Positions 1-8,950 of a DNA stretch of 64,000 nt are shown piece after piece. Both the position numbers and the translations under genes were made by a program. The stretch's first letter is position 1. Every line of letters starts with the position of its first letter. The notes below the pieces were generated by a model, which was not told where the DNA came from, did not search any database, and was given only the letters and a program-made list of their open reading frames with translations. The stretch covers positions 1 through 64,000 of the forward strand of contig NZ_JALJYF010000001.1 in the NCBI RefSeq assembly GCF_024170465.1, written 5' to 3'. Origin of the DNA: Natronospira proteinivora. GTDB lineage: Bacteria > Pseudomonadota > Gammaproteobacteria > Natronospirales > Natronospiraceae.

Positions 1-110
1 AGAAAGCTTCCAAGAAGAAAGCTTCCAAGAAGAAAGCTTCCAAGAAGAAAGCTTCCAAGAAGAAAGCTTCCAAGAAGAAAGCTTCCAAGAAGAAAGCTTC
101 CAAGAAGAAA
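1..110 (+). repeat. Perfect 15-bp tandem repeat (7 copies visible)
   Basis: The hexamer GCTTCC recurs at 6, 21, 36, 51, 66, 81 and 96, exactly 15 bp apart, with identical sequence between copies. The array probably continues to the left of the window. The period is a multiple of three, so copy-number change keeps the reading frame. Identity at every codon position, including silent ones, points to recent slippage or unequal recombination rather than selection on the peptide alone. Confidence 0.95.
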
Positions 111-125
111 ACTCGCCGCCGCTAA
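1..125 (+). CDS. Partial CDS: Lys-rich repetitive C-terminal tail
   Basis: Only the end of this gene is in the window. Codons run from base 3 to a TAA at 123-125 and encode repeated K-K-A-S-K pentapeptides ending in KKTRRR. Such strongly basic tails occur on histone H1-like/AlgP-type proteins and some nucleic-acid enzymes, and would bind DNA or RNA. The functional domain lies outside the window, so the protein cannot be named. An intrinsic terminator follows 20 bp after the stop, which supports a real transcribed gene end. Confidence 0.7.
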   Translation, partial: KASKKKASKKKASKKKASKKKASKKKASKKKASKKKTRRR

Positions 126-144
126 GGCAGCGAGTCTTGATCAT

Positions 145-174
145 AAAAAAGGCCGGCATTTGCCGGCCTTTTTT
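145..174 (+). terminator. Intrinsic terminator after the Lys-rich gene
   Basis: An 8-bp perfect stem (GGCCGGCA at 151-158 with TGCCGGCC at 161-168) is preceded by six A and followed by six T. It serves the rightward Lys-rich gene. The A tract on the other side makes it usable in both directions, so it can also end the leftward rnd transcript. Confidence 0.93.
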
Positions 175-193
175 GTGCTTGTAAGGAAAACCT

Positions 194-1339
194 TTAAGCG
201 GTTTTCAGTTTGCCCTCATGCACGGTCAGAGAGAGCCGGCCTTCCAGCAAATCCAGCAGGGACTGGCCTGCCATGGCCCCACGCCAACCCTTGAGGAAGG
301 GCAGATCCCGCTCGCCCTGGATCAGCGCTTCCAGCTGTTTACGGGTGGCCACCTGGGCCGGGCTCATATCGTGTTCGGCGCATCGGGCCCGGAGCAGCGC
401 CATTAGGGCATCCACCGTGGCGTCTTCCTCCGCCGAGAGCCGGTCCGGGCGACTGCTTACCGCCGGTGGTTCGGCCTTGATCCCGGACTGGGCACGTTCC
501 ACCAGTACTCGACCGTGTTTTTCACGCACGGCGTTGGGCAGGTCACGCATGTCGGCCATGTCTTCCACCTGGACTGGGGGGCGGCGGGCCAGGTCCACCA
601 GGGCTTGGTCCTTGACGATCCAGCGCCGGGGGCGATTGCGTGCCAGGGCTTCCTCTTCCCGCCATTCAGCCAATGCCACCAGAACAGCCAGCTGACGAGG
701 GCGCAGTTTTCGGTGTCCCTTGACCCGTTTCCAGGCATTGGCCGGGTCCGGCAGATAAAGGGCTTCCCGGGTTAACTGTTCGAATTCCTCATCCAGCCAG
801 GTCAGACGCCCCGAGTCTTTCAGCGCTTGCTGCAATTGCTGATACACCGGGCCCAGGTAGCGGACATCATCGGCGGCATACTCCACGGCGGCCTCGGGCA
901 GGGGGCGGGCCCGCCAGTCGGTCCGGGTATGGCCCTTGGCCAGCTCAACGCCACAGAGGCTCTGGACCAGATTGGCATACCCCACCTGGTCCCCATGGCC
1001 CAGCATGGAGGCAGCCACCTGGGTATCGAAGACCGGCTGGGGCAAAGCGCCCCACTCGTGATGAAAGACTTCCAGGTCTTGGCGGGCGGCGTGAAAAACC
1101 TTGAGGACCTTGGGGTCCAGCATCAGTGCTTTCAGCGGCGCCATGGCCTCGCCCTTCAGGGCCAGGGGATCGATGCAGGCCAAGTGATCGCCCGCGGCAA
1201 TCTGGATCAGGCAGAGCTCCGGCCAGTAGGTCTCCTCGCGGATGAACTCGGTATCCACGGCCAGCCAGTCGGCGCCACGGATTCTTTCCACGAAGTCTTT
1301 TAGGGCTTCGGCCTGATTGATGAACTCGGTTTCTGCCAT
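194..1339 (-). CDS. rnd: Ribonuclease D
   Basis: A 3'-5' exoribonuclease that trims tRNA precursors and other small RNAs in the cytoplasm. The 381-aa product has family length. The DEDD-type exonuclease domain covers about residues 1-190: D29 and E31 (DTE, Exo I), an aspartate in FHAARQDLEVF (Exo II) and YAADDVRYL (Exo III, tyrosine-type). An HRDC domain follows at about 210-290, with a second HRDC-like region to the C terminus. It starts at ATG 1337-1339 and is read away from the small membrane-protein gene on its upstream side. Confidence 0.96.
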   Translation of the reverse strand: MAETEFINQAEALKDFVERIRGADWLAVDTEFIREETYWPELCLIQIAAGDHLACIDPLALKGEAMAPLKALMLDPKVLKVFHAARQDLEVFHHEWGALPQPVFDTQVAASMLGHGDQVGYANLVQSLCGVELAKGHTRTDWRARPLPEAAVEYAADDVRYLGPVYQQLQQALKDSGRLTWLDEEFEQLTREALYLPDPANAWKRVKGHRKLRPRQLAVLVALAEWREEEALARNRPRRWIVKDQALVDLARRPPVQVEDMADMRDLPNAVREKHGRVLVERAQSGIKAEPPAVSSRPDRLSAEEDATVDALMALLRARCAEHDMSPAQVATRKQLEALIQGERDLPFLKGWRGAMAGQSLLDLLEGRLSLTVHEGKLKTA

Positions 1340-1421
1340 GGAGCGGCGTCCCGTTTGGAAAATGAAACAGCGGGAAATGGTAGCATGCTGGCTTTTGACG
1401 GGCAGCGAAGGGGCACCACAC

Positions 1422-1940
1422 GTGCGCGACTGGTTTCAGACAGGCTGGCATATCCTGGTGTTTCGGCAGGGCCCGCAGGACCTTCCCCCGGGGCATGGCT
1501 GGATGTTGATCGCCTTGCTGGCGTATCTGCTCAGCGGTGCTGTGTTGTCCTTGCTGCGGGATGTCTCCCATCCCATTGCCGGTCTCTTGCTGCTGGATAT
1601 CGCCATCACCACCGGCTTTTTCATCCTGGTCTTGTATGGTCTGGGACGGAGCGCACGTCTACCCCAGTCCCTGCAGGCGGTGTGGCTGTGTGGTACCGGC
1701 CTGAACCTGGTGGGAATGATCTTCGCCCCGGCCCTGGCCGAGCCGCCGGCGGACGGCAGTCTATGGCTGGATATTGCCGTGGTTGTGAGTCTTTCCCTAG
1801 TGTTCTGGAGCATTGCCCTGCTGGCCCATATACTGCGGCATAGTCTGGAGTGGCCCTTCCACCGGGCCTTGGCCCTGGCGGTTCTGTATTCCGTGTTTAA
1901 TATCATGAGTACCTTCTATGTCTTCCCCCCCAATGGCTGA
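1422..1940 (+). CDS. Small multi-pass membrane protein, unknown function
   Basis: I do not recognise this protein. From GTG 1422 it gives 172 aa with four to five hydrophobic segments (about residues 27-45, 52-74, 85-106, 115-139 and 148-165), so it should sit in the inner membrane. The frame stays open further upstream (ATGs at 1317, 1362 and 1374), but GTG 1422 has a purine-rich GAAGGGG about 9 bases before it. Its 3' end overlaps the mpl start by 23 bp, suggesting co-transcription with mpl-ubiX and translational coupling. No catalytic motif is visible. Confidence 0.6.
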   Translation: MRDWFQTGWHILVFRQGPQDLPPGHGWMLIALLAYLLSGAVLSLLRDVSHPIAGLLLLDIAITTGFFILVLYGLGRSARLPQSLQAVWLCGTGLNLVGMIFAPALAEPPADGSLWLDIAVVVSLSLVFWSIALLAHILRHSLEWPFHRALALAVLYSVFNIMSTFYVFPPNG

Positions 1941-3312
1941 TTCGGCCACCGACCGGCATCTGCATATCCTGGGTATCTGCGGCACCTTCATGGGGGGTGT
2001 GGCGGCCCTGGCCCGGGAACTCGGCTATCGCGTGACCGGTTCGGATCAAAATGTCTATCCGCCCATGAGCACACAGCTGGAGGCCCTTGGCATTGAGTTG
2101 ACCGAAGGCTGGGAGGCCGATCAACTGGACCCCGCGCCGGATGAAGTGGTGGTGGGCAATGCCATGACCCGGGGCAAGCCGGTGGTGGAAGCGCTGTTGG
2201 AAGGCGCTATTCCCTATACTTCCGGCCCGGCCTGGCTTGCCCGGGCCCTGCTGCGGGATCGCTGGGTGATTGCCGTGGCCGGTACTCACGGCAAGACCAC
2301 CACCGCCGGTATGGTGGCCTGGATTCTCGAGTACGCGGGTCTTGCCCCGGGGTTTTTGATCGGCGGGGTGCCGGGTAATTTCCCGGTCTCGGCCCGGCTG
2401 GGGGAGACGCCGTTTTTCGTGATCGAGGCCGATGAATACGACAGCGCCTTTTTCGATAAGCGTTCGAAGTTTGTTCACTATGCGCCCCGCACGGCCATTC
2501 TCAATAATCTGGAATTTGATCACGCGGACATCTTTGACGATCTGGCCGCCATCCAGCGCCAGTTTCATCATCTGGTTCGCACCATCCCGGCTTCCGGCCT
2601 GATCATTCGGCCCCGGGATTGCCCGGCCCTGGACGAGACCCTGGCCATGGGCTACTGGACACCCACCCTGTCCGTGAACGATCCGGCCCAAGGGGTGGCG
2701 GCCAGCAATGAAAGCGAGGGGGCCACCGCCTTTGATGTGACCGTCGCCGGCGAAGCGGTAGGCCGGGTCAGCTGGTCCATGCGGGGTGTCCACAATCGGG
2801 ACAATGCCCTGGCCGCCATTGCCGCGGCCCGCCATGCCGGTGTGGCCCCCGCCGTGGCGGTGGAGGCCCTGTCCCGGTTCAAGGGCATGCGTCGTCGTCT
2901 CGAATCCCTGGGCGAGATCAACGGCATCCAGCTATACGATGACTTCGCCCATCATCCCACCGCCATCCGCACCACCCTGGAGGCCTTGCCGCCGGGGCGG
3001 CGGATTGCCGTGCTGGAGCCCCGTTCCAATAGCATGCGCATGGGAGCCCACCGGGAGGCTTTGCCGGAGGCATTGGCGCTGGCGGACCAGGTCTATCTCT
3101 ACGTGCCGGCCCATCTGGAGTGGGATGGCCGGCGGCTGGAGGCAGTATTAGGCTCGCGGCTCAAGGTCGCCAGGGAATCCCAAGCATTGCTGGAATGGCT
3201 GCCGAAGGAATTGCAGGCCGGGGATCAGGTGGCCATCATGAGCAACGGCGGCTTCGAAGGCATTCACCAGAAGCTGGTTCATCTCTTGCAGGAGCGCAGC
3301 AATCATGGCTGA
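1918..3312 (+). CDS. mpl: UDP-MurNAc:L-Ala-gamma-D-Glu-meso-DAP ligase
   Basis: Mpl joins recycled murein tripeptide to UDP-N-acetylmuramic acid using ATP in the cytoplasm, a shortcut in peptidoglycan recycling. The 464 aa are the usual length. The N-terminal nucleotide-binding domain has a glycine-rich GICGTFMGG (about 19-27). The Mur-ligase P-loop AGTHGKTTT is at about 121-129, the central domain has EADEYDSAFFDKRSKF, and the C-terminal domain has DDFAHHPTAI and RSNSM. The start could be ATG 1918 or ATG 1933. It overlaps ubiX by 8 bp, so the two are co-expressed. Confidence 0.95.
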   Translation: MSSPPMADSATDRHLHILGICGTFMGGVAALARELGYRVTGSDQNVYPPMSTQLEALGIELTEGWEADQLDPAPDEVVVGNAMTRGKPVVEALLEGAIPYTSGPAWLARALLRDRWVIAVAGTHGKTTTAGMVAWILEYAGLAPGFLIGGVPGNFPVSARLGETPFFVIEADEYDSAFFDKRSKFVHYAPRTAILNNLEFDHADIFDDLAAIQRQFHHLVRTIPASGLIIRPRDCPALDETLAMGYWTPTLSVNDPAQGVAASNESEGATAFDVTVAGEAVGRVSWSMRGVHNRDNALAAIAAARHAGVAPAVAVEALSRFKGMRRRLESLGEINGIQLYDDFAHHPTAIRTTLEALPPGRRIAVLEPRSNSMRMGAHREALPEALALADQVYLYVPAHLEWDGRRLEAVLGSRLKVARESQALLEWLPKELQAGDQVAIMSNGGFEGIHQKLVHLLQERSNHG

Positions 3313-3925
3313 GGACTATCGCGGTGACATCACTCTGGCAATGACCGGTGCCTCCGGGGCCCAGTACGGTTTGCGACTCCTGGAGTGCCTGCTTCAGGGC
3401 GGCCATCGGGTTCATTTGATGATCTCCAAGCCGGCCCAGGTAGTGATCGGCACGGAGACCGATGTGGCATTGCCGGGACGACGGTCGGAGATGGCCCGCT
3501 TTCTCAGTGAGTACGCGGGCGTCTCCCAGGACCGGCTGCGGGTCTATGGTCAGGATGAGTGGACTTCACCGGTGGCCAGTGGCTCCGGTGCCCCCGCCCG
3601 GATGATCGTTTGCCCCTGCAGCACGGCCACCCTGTCCAATGTGGCCATGGGGGCCAGCCGCAGTCTGATTGAGCGGGCTGCGGATGTGGTGATCAAGGAG
3701 CGGGGCAGACTGGTGATGGTGGTGCGGGAGACGCCCTTCTCCGAGATCCATCTGGACAATATGAGTCGTCTGGCCCGGATGGGGGTGACCATCCTGCCGG
3801 CCAATCCCGGTTTTTATCATCGGCCGGATTCGGTGGAAGCCCTGGTGGACTTCGTGGTCGCCCGAACCCTGGATCAGCTGGGTATTGATCACCAGCTGAT
3901 GGCGCGTTGGGGTTCCGGCGACTAG
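3305..3925 (+). CDS. ubiX: Flavin prenyltransferase UbiX
   Basis: UbiX attaches a dimethylallyl group to FMN, making the prenylated flavin that the UbiD decarboxylase needs in ubiquinone synthesis. The 206-aa product has the expected GASGAQYGLRLLE motif near the N terminus (about residues 15-27), an FMN-binding PCSTATLSNVAMGASRSLI stretch and the C-terminal NPGFYHRP signature. It overlaps mpl by 8 bp. Its TAG stop (3923-3925) overlaps the stop of the convergent amidohydrolase, so the genes meet tail to tail with no spacer. No ubiD lies in the window. Confidence 0.95.
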   Translation: MAEDYRGDITLAMTGASGAQYGLRLLECLLQGGHRVHLMISKPAQVVIGTETDVALPGRRSEMARFLSEYAGVSQDRLRVYGQDEWTSPVASGSGAPARMIVCPCSTATLSNVAMGASRSLIERAADVVIKERGRLVMVVRETPFSEIHLDNMSRLARMGVTILPANPGFYHRPDSVEALVDFVVARTLDQLGIDHQLMARWGSGD

Positions 3926-5295
3926 TCGTCCCCATCCCGGGCATAGCGTGCCTCAATGGCCCGCAGCCCCTCACCGATGGCTTCCTGGTCCAGCCAGTGG
4001 GTGGTGGTCATTACCCCTGCCGGGTCCCGCAGATGGTCCAGATCCTCCAGCGGGTTGCCCCGCAGCAGGACCAGCTCAGAACGCATCCCTTCCTGAACCT
4101 GACCCCATTCCCTTTCCTGACCGAAGAAGCGGGCCGGATTCACCGTGCCGCTGCGAAGAATCTCATAGCGGCTGAGTCCGGCATCTTCCATGATGGCGAT
4201 TTCATGGTGAATGGAGAAGCCGGGGACATTGAATATCTGGGGGGCATCCGAACCCAGTAACAGTTCCGCGCCGGCATCCCGCAGGGCCAGCAGGAATTGC
4301 TTGCGAGTCTCCACATAGGCTTGGGCGGCTTCGCGGTCGTAATCATCGGCCGACTGGCTGTCACGAACCCGATCAATCCAGCTGTTTATCATGTCCTCGG
4401 GCAGATAACGGAATTCCGGTCGCTGCTGGCGAATCGTTTCCGGATCCTTGATCAGTACATTGTGCATCAGGGTTTCGGTGGGGACGTTCCAGACACCCGC
4501 CTCCCGGGTGGCTTCGGCGATGGCTTCCAGCCGCTCCGATTCAGCATGGGGGGCCAGGCGATAATCAAAGAAGCCCGGCTCGCTTTCTTCCACCACTGCC
4601 GAGGGGACCCAGGCGCGTGGATAGCGGTCCAGATGATCGATGCTGGCATAGCCGGCCTCCAGGGCCCGCTGGATGCCCACATCCACCGGCACATGGCCGG
4701 CAAAGGGGATGCCGGCCTCATCGGCGGCCTTGGCAATGGCATCGAACTCGGCGCGGGTCAGGCCCGGGTGAATCTTGAGAAAGTCATAACCGGCGTCGGC
4801 CTGTTCCCTGACCATGCGGGCGCCATCCTCGGGGCCATCCACACTGTTGCCGTTCAGGGAGGGGCCGGAGGTGATCAGCCGCGGGCCGGTGATCTCCCCC
4901 TCGGCCAGGGCCTGGCGCAGGTCCAGGTGCCAGGGCTCGCCCAGCATGCCCCGGGCCAGGGTGATGCCGTTGGAGAGATACAGAAAAAGGATATCCTCTC
5001 GCAGCTGCATGGGCTGGTCCTCACCCGGCACATGGGCATGCATCTCCGCCAGACCGGGCATGAGGTAGCGGCCCTGGCCTGAAATCACTTTGGCCTCTTC
5101 GGGCAGGTCCTGCTCGCCACTGGGATGGATGGCCTGGATGCGCCCGTCACTGATGAAGACATCCTGCGATTCCACCACCCGTTCTTCATCCATGGGCAGA
5201 ATGTTGACCTGCTGGATCACATAGGGATCACCCTGGGCGGCCCCCATGGGCAATAGACCGATGCTGAGCATCAGCATGAGAATCAGATAGCGCAT
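3922..5295 (-). CDS. Exported amidohydrolase
   Basis: A metal-dependent hydrolase of the amidohydrolase (imidazolonepropionase/prolidase-like) superfamily. The start is placed at ATG 5293-5295 because AAGGAGAG lies 6 bases upstream. The product is then 457 aa and begins with a signal peptide (hydrophobic MRYLILMLML..., likely cleaved after AAQG), so it acts in the periplasm or on a membrane. Metal-ligand motifs are MHAHVPG, FAGHVPVDVG, SIDHLDR and a late LLLGSDAPQ aspartate. A separate N-terminal beta-sandwich segment precedes the barrel, as in the family. The substrate cannot be told; dipeptides or cyclic imides are possibilities. It converges on ubiX. Confidence 0.85.
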   Translation of the reverse strand: MRYLILMLMLSIGLLPMGAAQGDPYVIQQVNILPMDEERVVESQDVFISDGRIQAIHPSGEQDLPEEAKVISGQGRYLMPGLAEMHAHVPGEDQPMQLREDILFLYLSNGITLARGMLGEPWHLDLRQALAEGEITGPRLITSGPSLNGNSVDGPEDGARMVREQADAGYDFLKIHPGLTRAEFDAIAKAADEAGIPFAGHVPVDVGIQRALEAGYASIDHLDRYPRAWVPSAVVEESEPGFFDYRLAPHAESERLEAIAEATREAGVWNVPTETLMHNVLIKDPETIRQQRPEFRYLPEDMINSWIDRVRDSQSADDYDREAAQAYVETRKQFLLALRDAGAELLLGSDAPQIFNVPGFSIHHEIAIMEDAGLSRYEILRSGTVNPARFFGQEREWGQVQEGMRSELVLLRGNPLEDLDHLRDPAGVMTTTHWLDQEAIGEGLRAIEARYARDGDD

Positions 5296-5450
5296 GGTGT
5301 CTCTCCTTGCTGGCAAGTCCTTCCAGCATAGCCGACATCCGCCTCGCCACCAGGTTCCGGAACCCGGTGACCATATGTTATTCCAATAGGGTGAGGGCAG
5401 GCCACTTCGTGGATTGTACTGAGCGAAAATAAATCAGGGAGAGGTGAACG

Positions 5451-6056
5451 GTGAGCGACGAGAAAAAAGAAATCCCCCTTTTCCCCCTGAAAACGGTGCT
5501 GTTTCCCGGTGGGCCCTTGAGTCTGAGAATCTTCGAGCCCCGTTATCTGGACATGATCAGTTACTGCATGAAGCACGATGCCGGTTTCGGCGTGGTGCTG
5601 ATTCAGGCCGGGGAAGAGGCCGGCGAAGCCCGGTTCCACAAGCTCGGTACCCTGGGGCGGATACGGGATTGGGATCGCCTTGAAGACGGTCTGCTGGGCG
5701 TGACGGCCCTGGGAGAGGCCCGTTTTGAACTGCGCGATACCCACCAAGCGGCGGATGGTTTGTATTGGGGGGCCGTGGACTGGCTGGAATCGCCACAAGC
5801 CGCGCCCTTGCCCGGGGCGTTCGGGCATCTGGCCCAACTGCTGCGTCAACTATTGCCCCAGCTTCCCGCACCCTGGCGGCTGGTGACCCCCCGTTATGAC
5901 GATGCCGACTGGGTCGGCTTTCGACTGGCCGAGATCCTGCCCATCAGCCTGACGGACAAACAGGCGCTTTTGGAAATGCGCGACAGCCGGCAACGCCTGG
6001 AGGCCCTGCAGGGATATCTGGAGCATCGTGACCTCTTGGACGAAGAGGATGCCTGA
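5451..6056 (+). CDS. LON N-terminal (substrate-binding) domain protein
   Basis: A 201-aa stand-alone copy of the LON substrate-binding domain, without the ATPase or protease parts. The diagnostic start IPLFPLKTVLFPGGPLSLRIFEPRY is at about residues 8-32, followed by the GVVLI strand. The GTG start at 5451 has GGGAGAGG about 8 bases before it. Such proteins are common in proteobacteria; a role in protein quality control is assumed, not shown. Divergent from the amidohydrolase and convergent with hemL. Confidence 0.88.
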   Translation: MSDEKKEIPLFPLKTVLFPGGPLSLRIFEPRYLDMISYCMKHDAGFGVVLIQAGEEAGEARFHKLGTLGRIRDWDRLEDGLLGVTALGEARFELRDTHQAADGLYWGAVDWLESPQAAPLPGAFGHLAQLLRQLLPQLPAPWRLVTPRYDDADWVGFRLAEILPISLTDKQALLEMRDSRQRLEALQGYLEHRDLLDEEDA

Positions 6057-6087
6057 GTTCTGGCGGTGGGCCGCCCGCCGGCCAGGC

Positions 6088-7365
6088 TTATAGCCTGGCC
6101 ATGACGGTGCGGGCCGCGTCCACCGTGGACGCGATGTCTTGTTCGCTGTGAGCCGAGGAGACAAAGCCGGCCTCGAAGGCGGAGGGGGCCAGGTAGACGC
6201 CTTGTTCCAGCATGCCGTGGAAGAAGCGTTTGAAGCGATCCTGGTCACAGGCCGAGACCTGGCTGAAGCGGCTGATGGGGCCTTGTTCATCGGTGAAAAA
6301 GAGGCCGAACATGCCCGGCACCCGATTGATCCGCAAGGGGATGCCGGCTTCCCGGGCTGCCTCCAGCAGGCCATCACACAGCTGGGCGGTGCGCTGGTCC
6401 AGGCGGGCGTGGAAACCCGGCTCGCTGATGATATCCATCATGGCCAGACCGGCGGCCATGCCCAGGGGATTCCCCGACAGGGTGCCGGCCTGATAAACAG
6501 GGCCCATGGGGGAGAGATATTCCATGATCTTTTGCTGGCCGCCCAGTGCCCCCACCGGCATGCCACCGCCCACGATCTTGCCCAGGGTGGTCAGATGGGG
6601 GGTGACACCGGCCCATTCCTGGGCCCCGCCCGGGGCCAGGCGGAAACCGGTCATCACCTCGTCGAAGATCAACACCGCCCCGTATTCTTCGCAGACCGAC
6701 TTCAACCCTTCCAGGAAACCCGCTTCCGGCGGGATGCAGTTCATATTGCCGGCCACCGGCTCGACAATGATGCAGGCGATCTCATCGCCCTTCTCGGCGA
6801 AGGCTTGGCGCACCGCATCCAGGTCGTTATAGGGCAGGGTCATGGTCAGATCGGCCAGGCCGGCGGGTACGCCGGGGCTGTTGGGCACCCCCTGGGTGAG
6901 GGCGCCGGAACCGGCCTTGACCAGCAGGGAATCGGAATGGCCGTGGTAGTTGCCCTCGAACTTCACCACCCGTTCCCGGCCGGTGTAGCCGCGGGCCAGG
7001 CGGATAGCGGTCATGGTGGCTTCGGTGCCGGAATTCACCATGCGGACCCGTTCAATGGAAGGCACCAGCTCACAGATCCGCTTGGCCATGGCGGTTTCCA
7101 CTTCCGTGGGCGCGCCGAAGGACAGGCCCCGGCTGGCGGCCCGCTGGACCGCCTCGATCACCTCGGGGCGGGAATGGCCGCCGATCATGGGTCCCCAGGA
7201 GCCCACATAGTCGATGTAGGCGCGCCCGTCACTGGCATGCACCCGGGCGCCCTGGGCGCTCTCCACGAACAGGGGCTCGCCACCCACGCCGGTGAAGGCG
7301 CGAACCGGCGAGTTCACGCCGCCGACAATGTATTGTTTGGCTTCTTCGAACAGGGGATGGGTCAT
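6088..7365 (-). CDS. hemL: Glutamate-1-semialdehyde 2,1-aminomutase
   Basis: A PLP enzyme converting glutamate-1-semialdehyde to 5-aminolevulinate in the C5 heme pathway. The 425-aa length is typical. The PLP lysine is K263 in [19 protein letters not shown] (about 234-242) holds the PLP-nitrogen aspartate and [10 protein letters not shown] (111-120) the phosphate-binding loop. It reads leftward downstream of thiD-thiE, but 124 bp of leader with two tandem duplications separates it from thiE, so it may have its own promoter. Confidence 0.97.
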   Translation of the reverse strand: MTHPLFEEAKQYIVGGVNSPVRAFTGVGGEPLFVESAQGARVHASDGRAYIDYVGSWGPMIGGHSRPEVIEAVQRAASRGLSFGAPTEVETAMAKRICELVPSIERVRMVNSGTEATMTAIRLARGYTGRERVVKFEGNYHGHSDSLLVKAGSGALTQGVPNSPGVPAGLADLTMTLPYNDLDAVRQAFAEKGDEIACIIVEPVAGNMNCIPPEAGFLEGLKSVCEEYGAVLIFDEVMTGFRLAPGGAQEWAGVTPHLTTLGKIVGGGMPVGALGGQQKIMEYLSPMGPVYQAGTLSGNPLGMAAGLAMMDIISEPGFHARLDQRTAQLCDGLLEAAREAGIPLRINRVPGMFGLFFTDEQGPISRFSQVSACDQDRFKRFFHGMLEQGVYLAPSAFEAGFVSSAHSEQDIASTVDAARTVMARL

Positions 7366-7366
7366 G

Positions 7367-7432
7367 GTCTTGTCCTGATTTTGTCTTGTCCTGATTTTCC
7401 GGTTTTACAGCGGGTTCAAAACGGGTTCAAAA
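7367..7432 (-). repeat. Two adjacent tandem duplications in the hemL leader
   Basis: A perfect 16-bp unit (GTCTTGTCCTGATTTT on the plus strand) is duplicated at 7367-7382 and 7383-7398. A perfect 11-bp unit (CGGGTTCAAAA) is duplicated at 7411-7421 and 7422-7432. Read on the hemL strand, the first duplication places AGGACAAGAC twice before the ATG, so the Shine-Dalgarno-like sequence is doubled. Confidence 0.9.
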
Positions 7433-7489
7433 ATCCGCGCTTATCCTAACAGCGTGGCCCAGTCCCGGCCCAGGCCGGCGTGCAGCGGT

Positions 7490-8140
7490 CTAGTCACCCG
7501 AGGCCGAGACGGCGTCATTGAAGGCGCGGTCAAGGGCGGCGACATTATCTTTTGGGGCCCCACGCCAGACGGCGCCGATCACTGCGGCCAGCCGGGCGCC
7601 GGTGGCGGCCACATGTCCGGCGTTGGCCAAGGCAATGCCGCCGATAGCGCAGATGGGGCGGTCCAGCTCCCGGGCCGCCATTTCCAGCAGGGGCAGGGGG
7701 CAGTGAACCGCATCGGGTTTGGTGTCGGATGGAAAGACACTGCCGAAGGCCAGGTAGTCGGCCCCCTCGGCCGCGCCCTGTCGGGCCCGGTCCAGTTCGT
7801 TGTAGCAGGACAGGCCAATGATGGCCTGGTCCCCCAATCGCGCGCGGGCTTCGCCCAGGTCCCCGTCATCGCGGCCCAGATGGAGGCCGTCGGCGGCGAT
7901 CGCCTCGGCGAGGGCCAGGTCATCATTAATGATCAGGGGACGGTCATGCTGGCGGCAGAGGGTTTGCAGGGCCTCGGCTTGCCGACGCCGTTTGCGCGAA
8001 TCACTGCTCTTGTCCCGATACTGGATCATGGCCGCACCACCGGCCAGGGCCGCGCTGACATCCGCCAGCAGGCGTTTATCGTCGGCATCATGGTGGTCGG
8101 TGAGCACATAAATGCCCCGGGGGATGGACGGGCTGGCCAT
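7490..8140 (-). CDS. thiE: Thiamine-phosphate synthase
   Basis: ThiE joins HMP pyrophosphate and thiazole phosphate to make thiamine phosphate. The 216-aa TIM-barrel protein shows QYRDKSSDSRKRR near residue 40 (diphosphate contact), INDDLALAEAIAADGLHLG with the Mg-binding aspartates, and a C-terminal GGIALANA phosphate loop. Its ATG directly follows the thiD TAA with no gap (TAAATG), so the two are one operon and probably translationally coupled. No TPP riboswitch was recognised upstream of the pair. Confidence 0.95.
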   Translation of the reverse strand: MASPSIPRGIYVLTDHHDADDKRLLADVSAALAGGAAMIQYRDKSSDSRKRRRQAEALQTLCRQHDRPLIINDDLALAEAIAADGLHLGRDDGDLGEARARLGDQAIIGLSCYNELDRARQGAAEGADYLAFGSVFPSDTKPDAVHCPLPLLEMAARELDRPICAIGGIALANAGHVAATGARLAAVIGAVWRGAPKDNVAALDRAFNDAVSASGD

Positions 8141-8944
8141 TTAGCGACCCCGGTCGTCAGTGTCGCTCAGGCGGTTGGGAATGTACTGGCCCTTGCCCAG
8201 CCGCCAGCCCTGCTTGAGGGCCTGCCAAGTCCATTCCTGGGCGCGGCTGACCGCATCGGCCGGGGCATGGCCATGGGCGATTTCGGCGGCGATGGCCGAG
8301 GCCAGGGTGCAGCCCGAGCCGTGGTATTGATCCGGCAGTCGCTCCCAGCGGAAATCCTGGCGGAAGTCGTCCGGGCCGAAGAGATGGTTGTCGACGGCCG
8401 GCGTTTTCTCGTCCGCCCCTTTCTGCAGGACCCAGGGGGCGCCCATGGCAATCAGTCCATCGGCCCGCCGGGCCAGGGAATCCGCGTCCGGCACCAGGGA
8501 GCGGGCCTCGCTGGCATTGGGTGTGACCACCGTGCTCATGGGGATCAGCTGGGTCTTGAGGGTCTCGATCAGGTCTTCTTCCGCCAGCCGGGCCCCGCCG
8601 GCGGCCACCAGCACTGGATCCAGCACGATGGGCAGCTCCGGGTGGCTCTCCAGCACGTCTGCCACCGCCCGGCCCACCTCGGCATTGCCCAACAGGCCGA
8701 TCTTGACCGCCGCCACCGGCAGGTCATCCAGCACCGTGGCGATCTGCTCCGCCACAAGATCCGGGCTGGCCACCTCCACCCGATAGGCGTTGAGGGTGTC
8801 CTGCACGGTCAGGGCGGTGATCACCGGCGCCGGGTGGCAGCCCAGGGCGGAGACGGCCTGGGTATCGGCCGTCACCCCGGCACCCCCGGAGGGGTCGTTG
8901 CCGGCGATGATCAGAACAATCGGTGGTTGGTGTTTGTCAGTCAT
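8141..8944 (-). CDS. thiD: Hydroxymethylpyrimidine/phosphomethylpyrimidine kinase
   Basis: ThiD phosphorylates HMP twice to give HMP pyrophosphate for ThiE. The ribokinase-fold protein has the N-terminal signature AGNDPSGGAGVTADTQ and the C-terminal GSGCTLASAIAAEIA anion hole with the catalytic aspartate replaced by the usual cysteine-type loop. The start is set at ATG 8942-8944 (267 aa, MTDKHQPP), which matches family N termini. No Shine-Dalgarno is seen, and a perfect TATAAT lies 6 bases upstream, which suggests a leaderless transcript. Divergent from rubredoxin. Confidence 0.94.
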   Translation of the reverse strand: MTDKHQPPIVLIIAGNDPSGGAGVTADTQAVSALGCHPAPVITALTVQDTLNAYRVEVASPDLVAEQIATVLDDLPVAAVKIGLLGNAEVGRAVADVLESHPELPIVLDPVLVAAGGARLAEEDLIETLKTQLIPMSTVVTPNASEARSLVPDADSLARRADGLIAMGAPWVLQKGADEKTPAVDNHLFGPDDFRQDFRWERLPDQYHGSGCTLASAIAAEIAHGHAPADAVSRAQEWTWQALKQGWRLGKGQYIPNRLSDTDDRGR

Positions 8945-8950
8945 GACGCC

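Noticed and set aside
1-125. CRISPR-like short repeats
   Set aside because: The units are directly adjacent with no spacers and form a clean coding frame ending in a stop.
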